Assembly (NCBI RefSeq): GCF_017355875.1
Contig: NZ_JAFEWC010000004.1
Location: 262,989 to 326,988 of the forward strand
Source of the DNA: Aridibaculum aurantiacum
GTDB taxonomy: Bacteria > Bacteroidota > Bacteroidia > Chitinophagales > Chitinophagaceae
DNA: 64,000 bases
Direction: 5' to 3'
Part shown: piece by piece, positions 34,791 through 43,706 of the stretch
How the letters are laid out: each line of letters starts with the position of its first letter
Position numbering within the stretch: position 1 is the stretch's first letter
Notes under the pieces: model-generated
The model's database searches: none
What the model was told of the DNA's origin: nothing
The model's input: the letters and a program-made list of their open reading frames with translations, nothing else
Translations under genes and position numbers: made by a program

Positions 34791-37691
34791 CTATTGCATT
34801 ATTCTTATCTGCCTGTTTGCTCCCCTAGGTATCATATTCATAGGAAACGGCGTCTGCTGTTGCTGCCCTTTAAAAGCTCGCAGGTTGTAGGTAAACGACA
34901 ACATGAAATAGCGCTGCAATACCTGTGTTCTTACATCCTCAATATAGTTCTGGTTCACATTGCGGGTAATGCTCTTGTTTTGGTTCAGCAGGTCAAACAC
35001 CGTCAGTTTTATTTCGCCTTGCTTGTTCTTCAGGAACATCCTGCCGATGCTGGCGGTCCACAAAGGAATGGTTTGGTTGAAACCTTCGCTTTGGCCGCGG
35101 TTGATAGTATAATCAAAATCACTGGTTACTACCCAACCATTCTTAGTAGTGTATGTAGGCTCTACTGAAAATATCTGGGTGAAGAAATCGCCATTCGTTT
35201 GCTGTTGCCTTTCGGTGGCAGCTGTCTGGCTATAGCGGGCCATGGTAAAAGTAGATGTGCTTGCAAAATTCAGGTCGAGGCGCTCTTTCAGGTTGAGCGT
35301 GTAGCGTACCGTTTCACCAATCACGTAATTCCTGGTAAAACTTCTCACGTTATTTATCAGGTTCACGTCGCGGCTGTGTGCCAGGTTGGTGGTCAGGTTA
35401 ATGTTTGAGCGTGGCTTTTTCACCGGGAAACCATAGTTGATAAAGCCAGAGATGTTGTAGGCGCCATCGATATTAACCGGGCGTGTAAACTGTGCCAGCG
35501 GTGCCAATACTACATCCTGGCTAATGATAACAGGCGCATTGGTGCTGTTGATATAGTAGGCATTACCAATCTTATTATTGATAAAACTTCCGTTGATGCT
35601 CGCTACAAAGTTCTTGAACGTAAAGATGTCGATATTGGTGAAGAACAGGCTAAGGCTGTGCTGGAACTCCTGCTCCAGCGCCGCATTACCGGTAGTGATG
35701 TTCAGTGGGTTGCTGTTGTCGATCACTTCCTGCAACTGGTTGATGCCTGGTTGGCGGGTGCTGCCCCTGTAGTTGATCCGAAGGTTCTTCGTTCTGTTCT
35801 TACTATACTGCAGCATTACAGTTGGGAAGAAATTGTTGAACGTTTGGCTGAGTGTAGTGCCCCTAGTAAGGTTGTCGCTTTCTAAAGTAGCACGTTGAAC
35901 AGCCATACCTAAAGTGTAATTCCACTCTTTGCTTACCTGCCTGCGGTAGTTTATGCCAATCCTGTGCGAGTTGTTACTATTCTCAAATGAGTTGGTGAGG
36001 ATACTGTCCAAGCGGTCGTATTTGCCAGACCCTTCGTTCATGCGCCTGGTTTCCTGCTGCGAATTGTTGTTGTTGAAACTCGCATTGTAGCTCATTTCTA
36101 GATGGCCTTTTGTGCCTATTGGTTCGGTAAATGAAACATTAGCGCCCAAGGCTCTGCCATTCCTGTCTATGGTGCTCACTTGGTCAATAGTGTCGCGGCG
36201 GGCGCCTGCGCCAAAATAGGTGGTGGTATAGTTAAGGGTGTGCCTGTCGGTGTGGCTGTTGTTGAAGGCCTGTGTCAGGTTTAGTGACAGCGACCGACCT
36301 CTTTTACCAAAGCGGCGACGGTACAAGATGCTGTTGTTGAAGTTGTAGCCATTAATCTGGCTATTGTTCAAGCTCTGTGCTTCATTTTGATTTATGGTTT
36401 TGCCACGTGTAGAGAATGTACGCGATTCTCTAAAGTTGTCGCTTTCCTGCAAGCTGATCGATGGCCTGATCAGCAGCGAGTTCATCGAGTCCAGCTTCTG
36501 GTCGATCTCGAAGTTGAAGCGGTGGTTTAGGTTCTTGTTATTCGAAAAACTGGTGTTGTTTCTAAATATGGATGAGTCGTTGGGGGTGAAGTTTTCGGTA
36601 AATCGTTCCTGGCTGTTCAGTGTATTCATACTATTCACAAAATAGCTTCCGCTTACAGACGTCTTTTTGCTCCAGGCGTCGTTGTAGTTAAGTCCAGCCG
36701 CCCACGTGGTAGCTATACCAGGTGAAGTTCCGCCAATAAAATTTCCAATATTGGCCATACTACGACCCAATTGCATGCCGCCGCCACGGTTTCCACCACC
36801 GCCGCCGCCACCAGAATTCATAGTTCCTAAAATATCCTGGATACTAAAGTTTTGGTTGTTGGTATTGTTGCCCTGTCCAATAAAAGAGATCTGCTGGCTG
36901 CCATTGAATTTGTTGAAGTTCAAATTGGCAGCATAACGATCATTGTCACCGGCACCTACGGTTGCTTTTCCAAACATGCCTTTGCGGCGGTCTTTGCGGG
37001 TTACAATGTTTATGGTTTTTTCGCGGTTACCATCATCAAAGCCACTAAAGGCACTCTGATCGCTTTGCGCATCATATACCTGTATCTTATCAATCATGTC
37101 GGTGGGCAGGTTGCGCGTGGCGGTTTTTGGATCATCGCCAAAAAAGCGTTTTCCATCTACCAGTACCCGGCGCACATTTTCGCCCTGTGCCTTCACCGTA
37201 CCATCTTTTTCTACTTCCACCCCTGGCAATTTTTTCAGCAGGTCTTCGGCTGTAGCATTGGGTTTGGTTTTAAAATGACCTGCATTGAACTCTGTGGTAT
37301 CACCTTTAATAGTTATGGGAGAGGTTTTTACCGTTACCTCCTGCAGCTCAATCGGCAGTGGAGCCAGGTGTAGCACACCAGCATTGAATCCTGTTTTTTC
37401 TTTAGTTACTACAAAAGGACGTCGTACTTCTTTATACCCCTGGAAGCTGATAAGCAGCTGGTAACTTCCAAAAGGGATATTTTCTACTGCAAAACTACCA
37501 TCAGCTTTACTTAGTCCGTAAACGACCAAAGCAGAATCAGCCGCATCGAGTATGGAAATGGTGGCGTCTTTCAATTCCTGGTTGCTGACTGAGTCAATCA
37601 ACCGGCCAGAAACCGATCCGGAGCTGCGCGATTGGCCAAACGAAACAAGGCTGAAAAAAGCAAAAACGAAAAGAAGGGTAGAGTGTTTCAT
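34791..37691 (-). CDS. TonB-receptor-like outer-membrane beta-barrel protein (OMP_b-brl_3 type)
   Basis: 966 residues from the ATG at 37691, which starts a signal peptide (MKHSTLLFVFAFF, cleavage after SFG-Q). A carboxypeptidase-regulatory-like beta domain follows (VSGRLIDSVSNQELKDATISI, about 30-110). A plug-like region comes next (VTVKTSPITIKGDTTEFNAG; LKKLPGVEVEKDG), then a long barrel to the C-terminus. A glycine-only-like loop is seen at about residues 292-306 (NSGGGGGGGNRGGG). The family includes many Bacteroidota proteins without known ligand; it is related to TonB-dependent receptors but lacks a partner SusD here. It is monocistronic, with its own terminator. Confidence 0.88.
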   Translation of the reverse strand: MKHSTLLFVFAFFSLVSFGQSRSSGSVSGRLIDSVSNQELKDATISILDAADSALVVYGLSKADGSFAVENIPFGSYQLLISFQGYKEVRRPFVVTKEKTGFNAGVLHLAPLPIELQEVTVKTSPITIKGDTTEFNAGHFKTKPNATAEDLLKKLPGVEVEKDGTVKAQGENVRRVLVDGKRFFGDDPKTATRNLPTDMIDKIQVYDAQSDQSAFSGFDDGNREKTINIVTRKDRRKGMFGKATVGAGDNDRYAANLNFNKFNGSQQISFIGQGNNTNNQNFSIQDILGTMNSGGGGGGGNRGGGMQLGRSMANIGNFIGGTSPGIATTWAAGLNYNDAWSKKTSVSGSYFVNSMNTLNSQERFTENFTPNDSSIFRNNTSFSNNKNLNHRFNFEIDQKLDSMNSLLIRPSISLQESDNFRESRTFSTRGKTINQNEAQSLNNSQINGYNFNNSILYRRRFGKRGRSLSLNLTQAFNNSHTDRHTLNYTTTYFGAGARRDTIDQVSTIDRNGRALGANVSFTEPIGTKGHLEMSYNASFNNNNSQQETRRMNEGSGKYDRLDSILTNSFENSNNSHRIGINYRRQVSKEWNYTLGMAVQRATLESDNLTRGTTLSQTFNNFFPTVMLQYSKNRTKNLRINYRGSTRQPGINQLQEVIDNSNPLNITTGNAALEQEFQHSLSLFFTNIDIFTFKNFVASINGSFINNKIGNAYYINSTNAPVIISQDVVLAPLAQFTRPVNIDGAYNISGFINYGFPVKKPRSNINLTTNLAHSRDVNLINNVRSFTRNYVIGETVRYTLNLKERLDLNFASTSTFTMARYSQTAATERQQQTNGDFFTQIFSVEPTYTTKNGWVVTSDFDYTINRGQSEGFNQTIPLWTASIGRMFLKNKQGEIKLTVFDLLNQNKSITRNVNQNYIEDVRTQVLQRYFMLSFTYNLRAFKGQQQQTPFPMNMIPRGANRQIRIMQ

Positions 37692-37869
37692 GTAATATGT
37701 CGTAAGCAGCAAAGAAAACCTGTTACTTCATCTGAGAGGTAGATTTTCTATAAAAAAGGCAAAATAGCCGGAGAAGAGGGTGAGAACTAATTAATTATAA
37801 AGGCAGCTCTACTTTTTCAACCAGTTTCTCGTCAATTACCTGTTATTTTATTCAATCCTAAATTTTTGC

Positions 37870-38379
37870 ATGCCTCTCATTCATTTAACCACTTTCATAG
37901 AAGCGCCTGTTGATCTTGTATTCGATTTAAGTAGAAGTGTTGACCTGCATACCGCCTCGATGAAGGATACCGATGAAGTAGCAATTGGTGGCACAACCAC
38001 AGGCTTACTTAAAAAGGGTGACCATGTAGTGTGGCAGGCGAAGCACTTGTTCAAGCGGAGGCAATTGGAGATCTCTATTACTGAAATGCGTACAAGCAGC
38101 ATGTTTATAGACGAAATGACAAGAGGCGATTTCAAGTTCATGAAACACGAGCACCATTTTAAAGAGGTGCAGAATGGAACCATCATGATCGACCTATTTT
38201 CTTTTGAATCACCTTTTGGTGGTCTTGGAAAGCTGTTGAACTATCTTTTTCTGACCCGCTATATGCGCCAATTGCTTGTGCAGCGCAACACTCATATAAA
38301 ACAATATGCAGAAGGGAACGGATGGAAGGCAATATTGAAAGCACCTGCAAATATCAAAGGCGCTGTAAACGAGAAATGA
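37870..38379 (+). CDS. SRPBCC-fold protein
   Basis: 169 residues with the pattern of the START/Bet v1-like (SRPBCC) superfamily: an initial strand HLTTFIEAPVDLVFDLSRSVDLHTAS, a curved sheet (VVWQAKHLFKRRQLEISITEM), a HEHHF stretch and a long C-terminal helix (RYMRQLLVQRNTHIKQYAEG). Such cytoplasmic proteins bind hydrophobic ligands; many of this subgroup are annotated as putative cell-division inhibitors without firm evidence. Its TGA stop overlaps an in-frame ATG of the RlpA-like gene (ATGA), suggesting translational coupling. Confidence 0.85.
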   Translation: MPLIHLTTFIEAPVDLVFDLSRSVDLHTASMKDTDEVAIGGTTTGLLKKGDHVVWQAKHLFKRRQLEISITEMRTSSMFIDEMTRGDFKFMKHEHHFKEVQNGTIMIDLFSFESPFGGLGKLLNYLFLTRYMRQLLVQRNTHIKQYAEGNGWKAILKAPANIKGAVNEK

Positions 38380-38738
38380 ACATGATGAAATTACTCTCAC
38401 TGGTAATCTGCTTGTTCCTGCTGTTATCATGTAGTAGAAAAACTGTAGAATCAGGCAAGGCTTCTTATTATGCAGATAAGTTTAATGGCAGGCCAACCGC
38501 CAGTGGCGAAATCTTTAGGCAATCTAAAAGAACAGCAGCACATCGCACCTTACCTTTTGGCACCCGCGTAATCGTGGTAAACCAGTCAAATGGAAAAAGA
38601 GTAAAAGTTCGCATCAACGATCGTGGACCTTTTGTAAGTGGTAGGATAATAGACTTAAGCCGCAAAGCAGCCAGGAAGCTTGGCATGATACAACAAGGTG
38701 TTGTTCCTGTTGAAATTAAGTATCGGTATAAAAATTGA
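38376..38738 (+). CDS. RlpA-like double-psi beta-barrel lipoprotein
   Basis: 120 residues if begun at the ATG at 38376, which overlaps the previous stop; ATGs at 38382 and 38385 are also possible. A lipoprotein signal ends in the lipobox LLLSC. The rest is one RlpA domain: GKASYYADKFNGRPTASGE, then HRTLPFGTRVIVVNQ and VRINDRGPFVSGRIIDLS, with the conserved His and Asp residues of this fold. RlpA proteins bind, and in some species cut, denuded glycan strands at the septum. There is no SPOR domain, so septal targeting by that route is not expected. Confidence 0.92.
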   Translation: MNMMKLLSLVICLFLLLSCSRKTVESGKASYYADKFNGRPTASGEIFRQSKRTAAHRTLPFGTRVIVVNQSNGKRVKVRINDRGPFVSGRIIDLSRKAARKLGMIQQGVVPVEIKYRYKN

Positions 38739-38755
38739 TAACAATAATCAGCAGT

Positions 38756-38785
38756 AAAAAAAGGCCCCCACAGACGTGGTAGGCC
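38756..38785 (-). terminator. Minus-strand terminator-like hairpin with no gene before it
   Basis: GGCC-CCAC / GTGG-GGCC stem (positions 38763-38771 with 38776-38785, small bulge), followed on the minus strand by seven T. On the plus strand it follows the RlpA gene but lacks a T-tract. Confidence 0.5.
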
Positions 38786-38919
38786 GAGTAGATAAACCCC
38801 CAATAAAATTTTTACTGTAAAACAGTGTAGATGCAATATATGGAGCGTCCGCTGTACAAGTTTTTCCAATTTTGTCCATAAAACATTCTGTTCTAGCAAT
38901 ACATCTTTAAACGAATTTC

Positions 38920-40119
38920 ATGGCGCTTCATGAAGTCAGGGAGCTAGTCTCCAGGAAATTTGGAAAGAAAGTTAGCAGCCATTACGATGTACTGCAACTG
39001 CAGGAGGCCATTGTAGCCGAATGCGGTAAACGGATCTCTTCGCAAACGATAAAACGTTTTTTCGGTTTAATCAAGTCAGACTCCAAACCCGACCCTGCTA
39101 CTTTAGATACTTTAGCTGCCTATCTCCATTTTTCTTCATATAATGACCTGGAGAACTGGCGGCAGGTAGCCAAAACCAATGGACAGGAGACGCATGCAGA
39201 TCAATGGGCAGGCGAAATAGTGCTGCAGATTATAAAAGATATAAAGCCCGAGCACCTGCACGAAAAGGGGCTGATGCAGATTATCAAGAACCTGTTTATA
39301 TTAATTGAACGGCACCCGGAGTTGCCGTCAATCATTTACCCGCGGCTTGCCGCTTCAGAGTTTGGACGGCGCTACTTCTTCGACCAGTTCATACATTATG
39401 ATGCGCTGGCTTTCCATTATGGAAATGGACTGGAACACTACCTGATGTACGAAACCAGCCGTGAGCACAGGGTGCTTGCGTACAACCAGCTTGTATTGCG
39501 CGGCTTTCTTACCGGCAATTTTGAGGCATGCCGGTATTATTTCACCAAACTTTCTTCGTTTTCAACTGTGGAAATTGAGCGTTTCCACCCGTTTATTGTG
39601 GGGAGATATTACGCCACTAAATTATATATGAACGCCATAGAAGGCGATAATGTAGTGGAGTATGTAAATGAACAGTTAGAGAAGTTATTAGAAGTAGATC
39701 GGCCTGCTCATGATCACTTCAATGGCTACCCTTGTGCAGAGGTGGTGTTTGGAGAAGCATTGATACTCACAGGCCATTTCAAACACGCCTACCAGTTGCT
39801 AAACAAAAAAAGGATTAGGCACTACAACCACCCACCATCCGTTGACCCTGCACACAAAACGCACCTTGAAGTTTTGCGGCTAGTTGGTGCAGTTTTTTCA
39901 GATTCTTTAACAGAAGATAAGATAGATGGGGAGTTGCAATGGATTCAGGGGCTACCGGTTTATTTCCTTGGTGTAAACTATATAAACTGGTTGGTGCACC
40001 TGGTAAAGTTAAAGGCAGGGAAGAACCCACGACAGAATTTTAAAAAGGTACACGACTACATTTCCCATCTTGGATTTATAATGCCACCTGCCTTCACTGG
40101 TATATTAAACTACAGGTGA
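38920..40119 (+). CDS. Unrecognised 399-residue protein with HTH-like N-terminus
   Basis: I cannot name a family. The first 85 residues resemble a DNA-binding or protein-binding helical domain (VSSHYDVLQLQEAIVAECGKRISSQTIKRFFGL; DPATLDTLAAYLHFSSYNDLENW), like the N-termini of some Chitinophagaceae regulators. The remainder is all-helical and aromatic-rich, with a tetratricopeptide-like feel (EALILTGHFKHAYQLLNKKRI), but no repeat is clear. No signal peptide or membrane segment is visible. It lies directly upstream of the susC locus in the same direction and might influence it, but a 348-bp spacer with an operator-like palindrome separates them. Confidence 0.7.
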   Translation: MALHEVRELVSRKFGKKVSSHYDVLQLQEAIVAECGKRISSQTIKRFFGLIKSDSKPDPATLDTLAAYLHFSSYNDLENWRQVAKTNGQETHADQWAGEIVLQIIKDIKPEHLHEKGLMQIIKNLFILIERHPELPSIIYPRLAASEFGRRYFFDQFIHYDALAFHYGNGLEHYLMYETSREHRVLAYNQLVLRGFLTGNFEACRYYFTKLSSFSTVEIERFHPFIVGRYYATKLYMNAIEGDNVVEYVNEQLEKLLEVDRPAHDHFNGYPCAEVVFGEALILTGHFKHAYQLLNKKRIRHYNHPPSVDPAHKTHLEVLRLVGAVFSDSLTEDKIDGELQWIQGLPVYFLGVNYINWLVHLVKLKAGKNPRQNFKKVHDYISHLGFIMPPAFTGILNYR

Positions 40120-40467
40120 TGGCTAAGGAGTTCGATCAATTTAGAAAAAGCTTTTTATCAGGCAGAATTTCAGTGACAATAACTTAATAAACGCTATAAA
40201 TAGTTATATGTTAAGGGCTTATTAATGACATCGTTCTCGGGAACGATTGCGTAAATAAAGGCTTTTACGTCATAAAAATTGAAAGAAAATAATGATAGCA
40301 TTGTTATCGGATTAGGCTTAAAAAATTGCTTGCTGTTCTGTAGATAAACCTGTTTTTATCTTATTTCAACTCTACTAACTCCAGGTAGTTTATTATTCAA
40401 GCCGGGTGTTTTCACCTCCAGATAAAGAATCAACTGTTTTATTAATTCGAACTCAAAATTGCTTGTT
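40120..40467. promoter_or_regulatory. Regulatory region of the susCD locus
   Basis: AT-rich spacer of about 350 bp holding the palindrome at 40230-40247. I find no convincing TTTG/TAnnTTTG pair, so the promoter may be of an alternative sigma type or lie near 40330-40380. Confidence 0.4.
40230..40247. promoter_or_regulatory. LacI-type operator candidate upstream of susC
   Basis: ATCGTTC-TCGG-GAACGAT: an 18-bp inverted repeat with a central CG, broken only at one pair of the core. The size and CG centre fit LacI-family operators. It lies 221 bp before the susC ATG. Confidence 0.55.
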
Positions 40468-43400
40468 ATGCTCAAAAGGATTTTCCTTGCGATTCTATTG
40501 GTGCAGCTAAGCGTTCTTTTTGCTAGTGCGCAAACTCTGCGTATCACTGGTCAAATTGTAGACGATAGTACCAAAGCCCCAATTTCCAATGTATCAGTCG
40601 TAGTTACCGAAACCAAGAAAGGTGTAAGTACAGACGCTGAAGGAAGATTTACCCTTACTGTTACGGGAAGATCATCCGCAACTTTATTGATCTCATCAGT
40701 TGGCTACAGACCAGTTACCATCACTACCGATGGAAGAACACCTGTGAATGTATCGCTGATGAAAGAACAAACACAACTGGATGAGGTTGTAGTTGTTGGT
40801 TATCAAACTGTTCGCCGCCGCGACCTTACAGGTTCGGTTTCTTCGGTTTCATCCCGCCAGCTCCGCGACATCCCGGTTAACTCCGCTGCCGACGCGCTTG
40901 CCGGCCGACTTGCTGGTGTACAGATCACCAGTTCAGAAGGTTCGCCAAATGCTGAAGCTGTAATACGTGTTCGTGGTGGTGGTTCTATCACCCAAAATGC
41001 ATCTCCTATTTACATCATTGATGGAGTACAGGTAGAAGATGGTTTGAATGTGATTTCTCCACAAGACATTGAATCTGTAGACGTTTTGAAAGATGCGTCT
41101 ACTACCGCTATTTATGGTGCCCGTGGTGCCAATGGTGTTGTTATCATCACCACTAAAGGCGGTCGTAACACACGTACCTCAATCAATTACAATGGTTTTA
41201 CTGGTGTGAGAAAGCTGGCGCGTAAGCTGCCTGTTATGAACCCTTACGATTTTGTAATGTACCAGTACGAAAGAACAAGAGGTAGTTCTTCTGACAGTTC
41301 AAACTTTGCACGTACCTATGGTACTACCTGGGATACATTGCAGAACTATAAGAACGTTCCAATGGTTGACTGGCAGGATGAAATGTTTGGCCGCAACGCC
41401 ATCATGCAAACGCATAACCTGAGCTTATCAGGTGGTAATGCCGCTACTACTTACAACTTAAGCCTTACCTATAATAAAGAGCAGGGAACTATGTTGCTAT
41501 CTGATTTCGAAAGAAAGCTGGTAAGCTTCAAGTTCGACCACACCTTTAATAAGAACATTAAGGTTGGCTTCAATACACGTTATAATAATACATTGGTAAA
41601 CGGTGCAGGAACATCAAATGAAGGTTCTTCTGCTACTAACCGTTTGCGTCATAGCATCAGGTACAGGCCGTTCCTGGTAAGAGAAAGAGATCTTACTGAT
41701 TACGATCCTGACTATGATGATGAGACAAATGCTGCTGGTTTACGTCTAATCAATCCATTGCTAATGAACGCGGCGGAATACCGCAGGAACGTTACCAATG
41801 TAATGAACATGACTGGTTACGTACAGTATACTTACAATAAGTACCTGAGCTTGAGAAGCACGATTGGTATTGATATGAACAACCAGCGCAGAAATGCTTT
41901 TGATGATACACTGACTTCTGCATCAAGACAAAGAAGTGCAGCTATGCCGCTGGCATCTATCAGAACCATTGGCCGTAATACATTAAACCTTTCTAATGTA
42001 CTTACCTTCAACTTTGATAAGTCTAAAACAAGGTTTAGCGAAAACAACTCACTTTCAATCATTGCAGGACAAGAGATCTATGAGCAGCGCTTCAACAACA
42101 TGTTCATTGAAACCTTGTACTTCCCGGTTGGTATTACACCAAACCGCGCATTGGCCAATATGAACCTTGGAACCGGTCCGCAGGGTCAACCACAGCCACG
42201 TCCTACCACTTTTGAAGTAGAAAGCCGTATTGCTTCTTTCTTCAGCCGTGTGAACTATTCTTACAAAGACAGGTACTTACTGAATGTTTCTGTAAGGGCT
42301 GACGGTTCTACCAAATTTGCTCCTGGAAATCGTTGGGGATATTTTCCTTCAGGAACTTTTGCATGGAGAGTCTCTAAAGAGAAATTCATGGAGAACGTTA
42401 ACTGGATCAGCGACCTGAAGTTCCGTGCTGGTTACGGTGAAGCTGGTAACAACAGGATTGACGATTTCCTTTACCTGACATCTTTTGGTACCAACACACA
42501 GTACAACCTGAACAATGCTTTGACAACAGGTTACCTTTCTCAAGCACTTTCTAATAACAATCTTGTTTGGGAAGAGAATGTTTCAAGAAACGTAGGTGTG
42601 GATGCGAGTTTCTTAAGAAACAAACTAACTGTGTCAGTAGACCTTTACAAGAATAACTCAAACAACCTGTTGGTAGAAGTTGCTGTTCCTCAAAACAGTG
42701 GTTACCAAAGGCAGATACAAAATGTGGGAGCACTTTCTAATAAGGGTGTGGAAATACAGTTGAATGCTATCCCGGTTTCTACTAAAAACTTCAACTACAA
42801 CATCAACTTCAATGCATCGTTCAACAAGAACAACATTGAGAGCCTGGGTGCTTTCCAAAAATCCTTCCTGCAGAGTTCAGGATGGGCTGGTGGAAACCAA
42901 CCTGCTGATTACATCGTGAAGGTGGGCAGCCCGGTAGGTGCTATCTGGGGATTGGTAACTGAAGGTTTTTACAGAGTAGAAGATTTCGATTTCAACCCAA
43001 CTACCAATGCTTATACACTTAAGCCAACTGTTGCAAGCAATCAATCTGTTACTTCTATTGTTCCTCAACCAGGAACCATCAGGTTCAGAGATATCAACGG
43101 TGATGGTATAGTAAACGACCTTGATCGTACTATCATTGGTGATGCTACTCCAAAAGTATTTGGTGGATTGAACCAACAGCTATCTTACAAGAACTGGGAT
43201 CTGAGCTTGTTCATCAATTACCAGTTTGGAAATGATGTTTTGAACGCAAGCAAACTTGAATTTACAAGTGGTTACACACCAAACTCTAACCTGCTGGCTG
43301 ATATGAACAACCGTTGGAGAACAGTGAATGCACAGGGCGAGGTAGTAAGAGATCCACAGGCTCTTGCAGCACTTAATGCTAATGCTACCATCTGGAGACC

Positions 43401-43695
43401 AATCACCAGTGCAAGTGCATTCAACGTGCATTCATGGGCTGTAGAAGACGCATCTTTTGTTAGGATCAACAATTTAACTATAGGTTATAATCTTCCAGTG
43501 GAATTTGCGAAGCGTGCAAGAATGCAGAGAGCACGCCTGTATGTAACTTTGAACAACCTTGCGGTTATCACCAGTTACTCAGGATTTGACCCAGAAGTAA
43601 GTACTAGAAGAAACTTCGGTACTACACCAGGTGTTGATTACTCAGCTTATCCTCGCAGCCGTTCTTACATATTTGGTGTTAACGTAACATTCTAA
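40468..43695 (+). CDS. susC: SusC/RagA-type TonB-dependent transporter
   Basis: 1075 residues from the ATG at 40468. It begins with a signal peptide (MLKRIFLAILLVQL, cleavage at ASA-Q). A carboxypeptidase-regulatory-like domain follows (about 24-105; LRITGQIVDDSTKAPISNVS), then the SusC motif LDEVVVVGYQTVRRRDLTGS and a plug domain (DIPVNSAADALAGRLAGVQI; SPIYIIDGVQVED; VDVLKDASTTAIYGARGANG). The barrel ends with an aromatic C-terminus (YIFGVNVTF). It imports oligosaccharides across the outer membrane with TonB energy, paired with the SusD lipoprotein encoded 11 bp downstream. The pectate lyase that follows suggests oligogalacturonides as substrate (inference). Confidence 0.96.
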   Translation: MLKRIFLAILLVQLSVLFASAQTLRITGQIVDDSTKAPISNVSVVVTETKKGVSTDAEGRFTLTVTGRSSATLLISSVGYRPVTITTDGRTPVNVSLMKEQTQLDEVVVVGYQTVRRRDLTGSVSSVSSRQLRDIPVNSAADALAGRLAGVQITSSEGSPNAEAVIRVRGGGSITQNASPIYIIDGVQVEDGLNVISPQDIESVDVLKDASTTAIYGARGANGVVIITTKGGRNTRTSINYNGFTGVRKLARKLPVMNPYDFVMYQYERTRGSSSDSSNFARTYGTTWDTLQNYKNVPMVDWQDEMFGRNAIMQTHNLSLSGGNAATTYNLSLTYNKEQGTMLLSDFERKLVSFKFDHTFNKNIKVGFNTRYNNTLVNGAGTSNEGSSATNRLRHSIRYRPFLVRERDLTDYDPDYDDETNAAGLRLINPLLMNAAEYRRNVTNVMNMTGYVQYTYNKYLSLRSTIGIDMNNQRRNAFDDTLTSASRQRSAAMPLASIRTIGRNTLNLSNVLTFNFDKSKTRFSENNSLSIIAGQEIYEQRFNNMFIETLYFPVGITPNRALANMNLGTGPQGQPQPRPTTFEVESRIASFFSRVNYSYKDRYLLNVSVRADGSTKFAPGNRWGYFPSGTFAWRVSKEKFMENVNWISDLKFRAGYGEAGNNRIDDFLYLTSFGTNTQYNLNNALTTGYLSQALSNNNLVWEENVSRNVGVDASFLRNKLTVSVDLYKNNSNNLLVEVAVPQNSGYQRQIQNVGALSNKGVEIQLNAIPVSTKNFNYNINFNASFNKNNIESLGAFQKSFLQSSGWAGGNQPADYIVKVGSPVGAIWGLVTEGFYRVEDFDFNPTTNAYTLKPTVASNQSVTSIVPQPGTIRFRDINGDGIVNDLDRTIIGDATPKVFGGLNQQLSYKNWDLSLFINYQFGNDVLNASKLEFTSGYTPNSNLLADMNNRWRTVNAQGEVVRDPQALAALNANATIWRPITSASAFNVHSWAVEDASFVRINNLTIGYNLPVEFAKRARMQRARLYVTLNNLAVITSYSGFDPEVSTRRNFGTTPGVDYSAYPRSRSYIFGVNVTF

Positions 43696-43706
43696 TTAAA
43701 GCGATT

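Noticed and set aside
36852-37373. A 173-codon frame on the opposite strand of the outer-membrane barrel gene
   Set aside because: It is fully inside a well-supported gene with no independent promoter or family features.
38739-38919. A tRNA or known small RNA after the RlpA-like gene
   Set aside because: No cloverleaf or T-loop sequence (GTTCGA-type) is present; only a hairpin with a T-tract on the minus strand.
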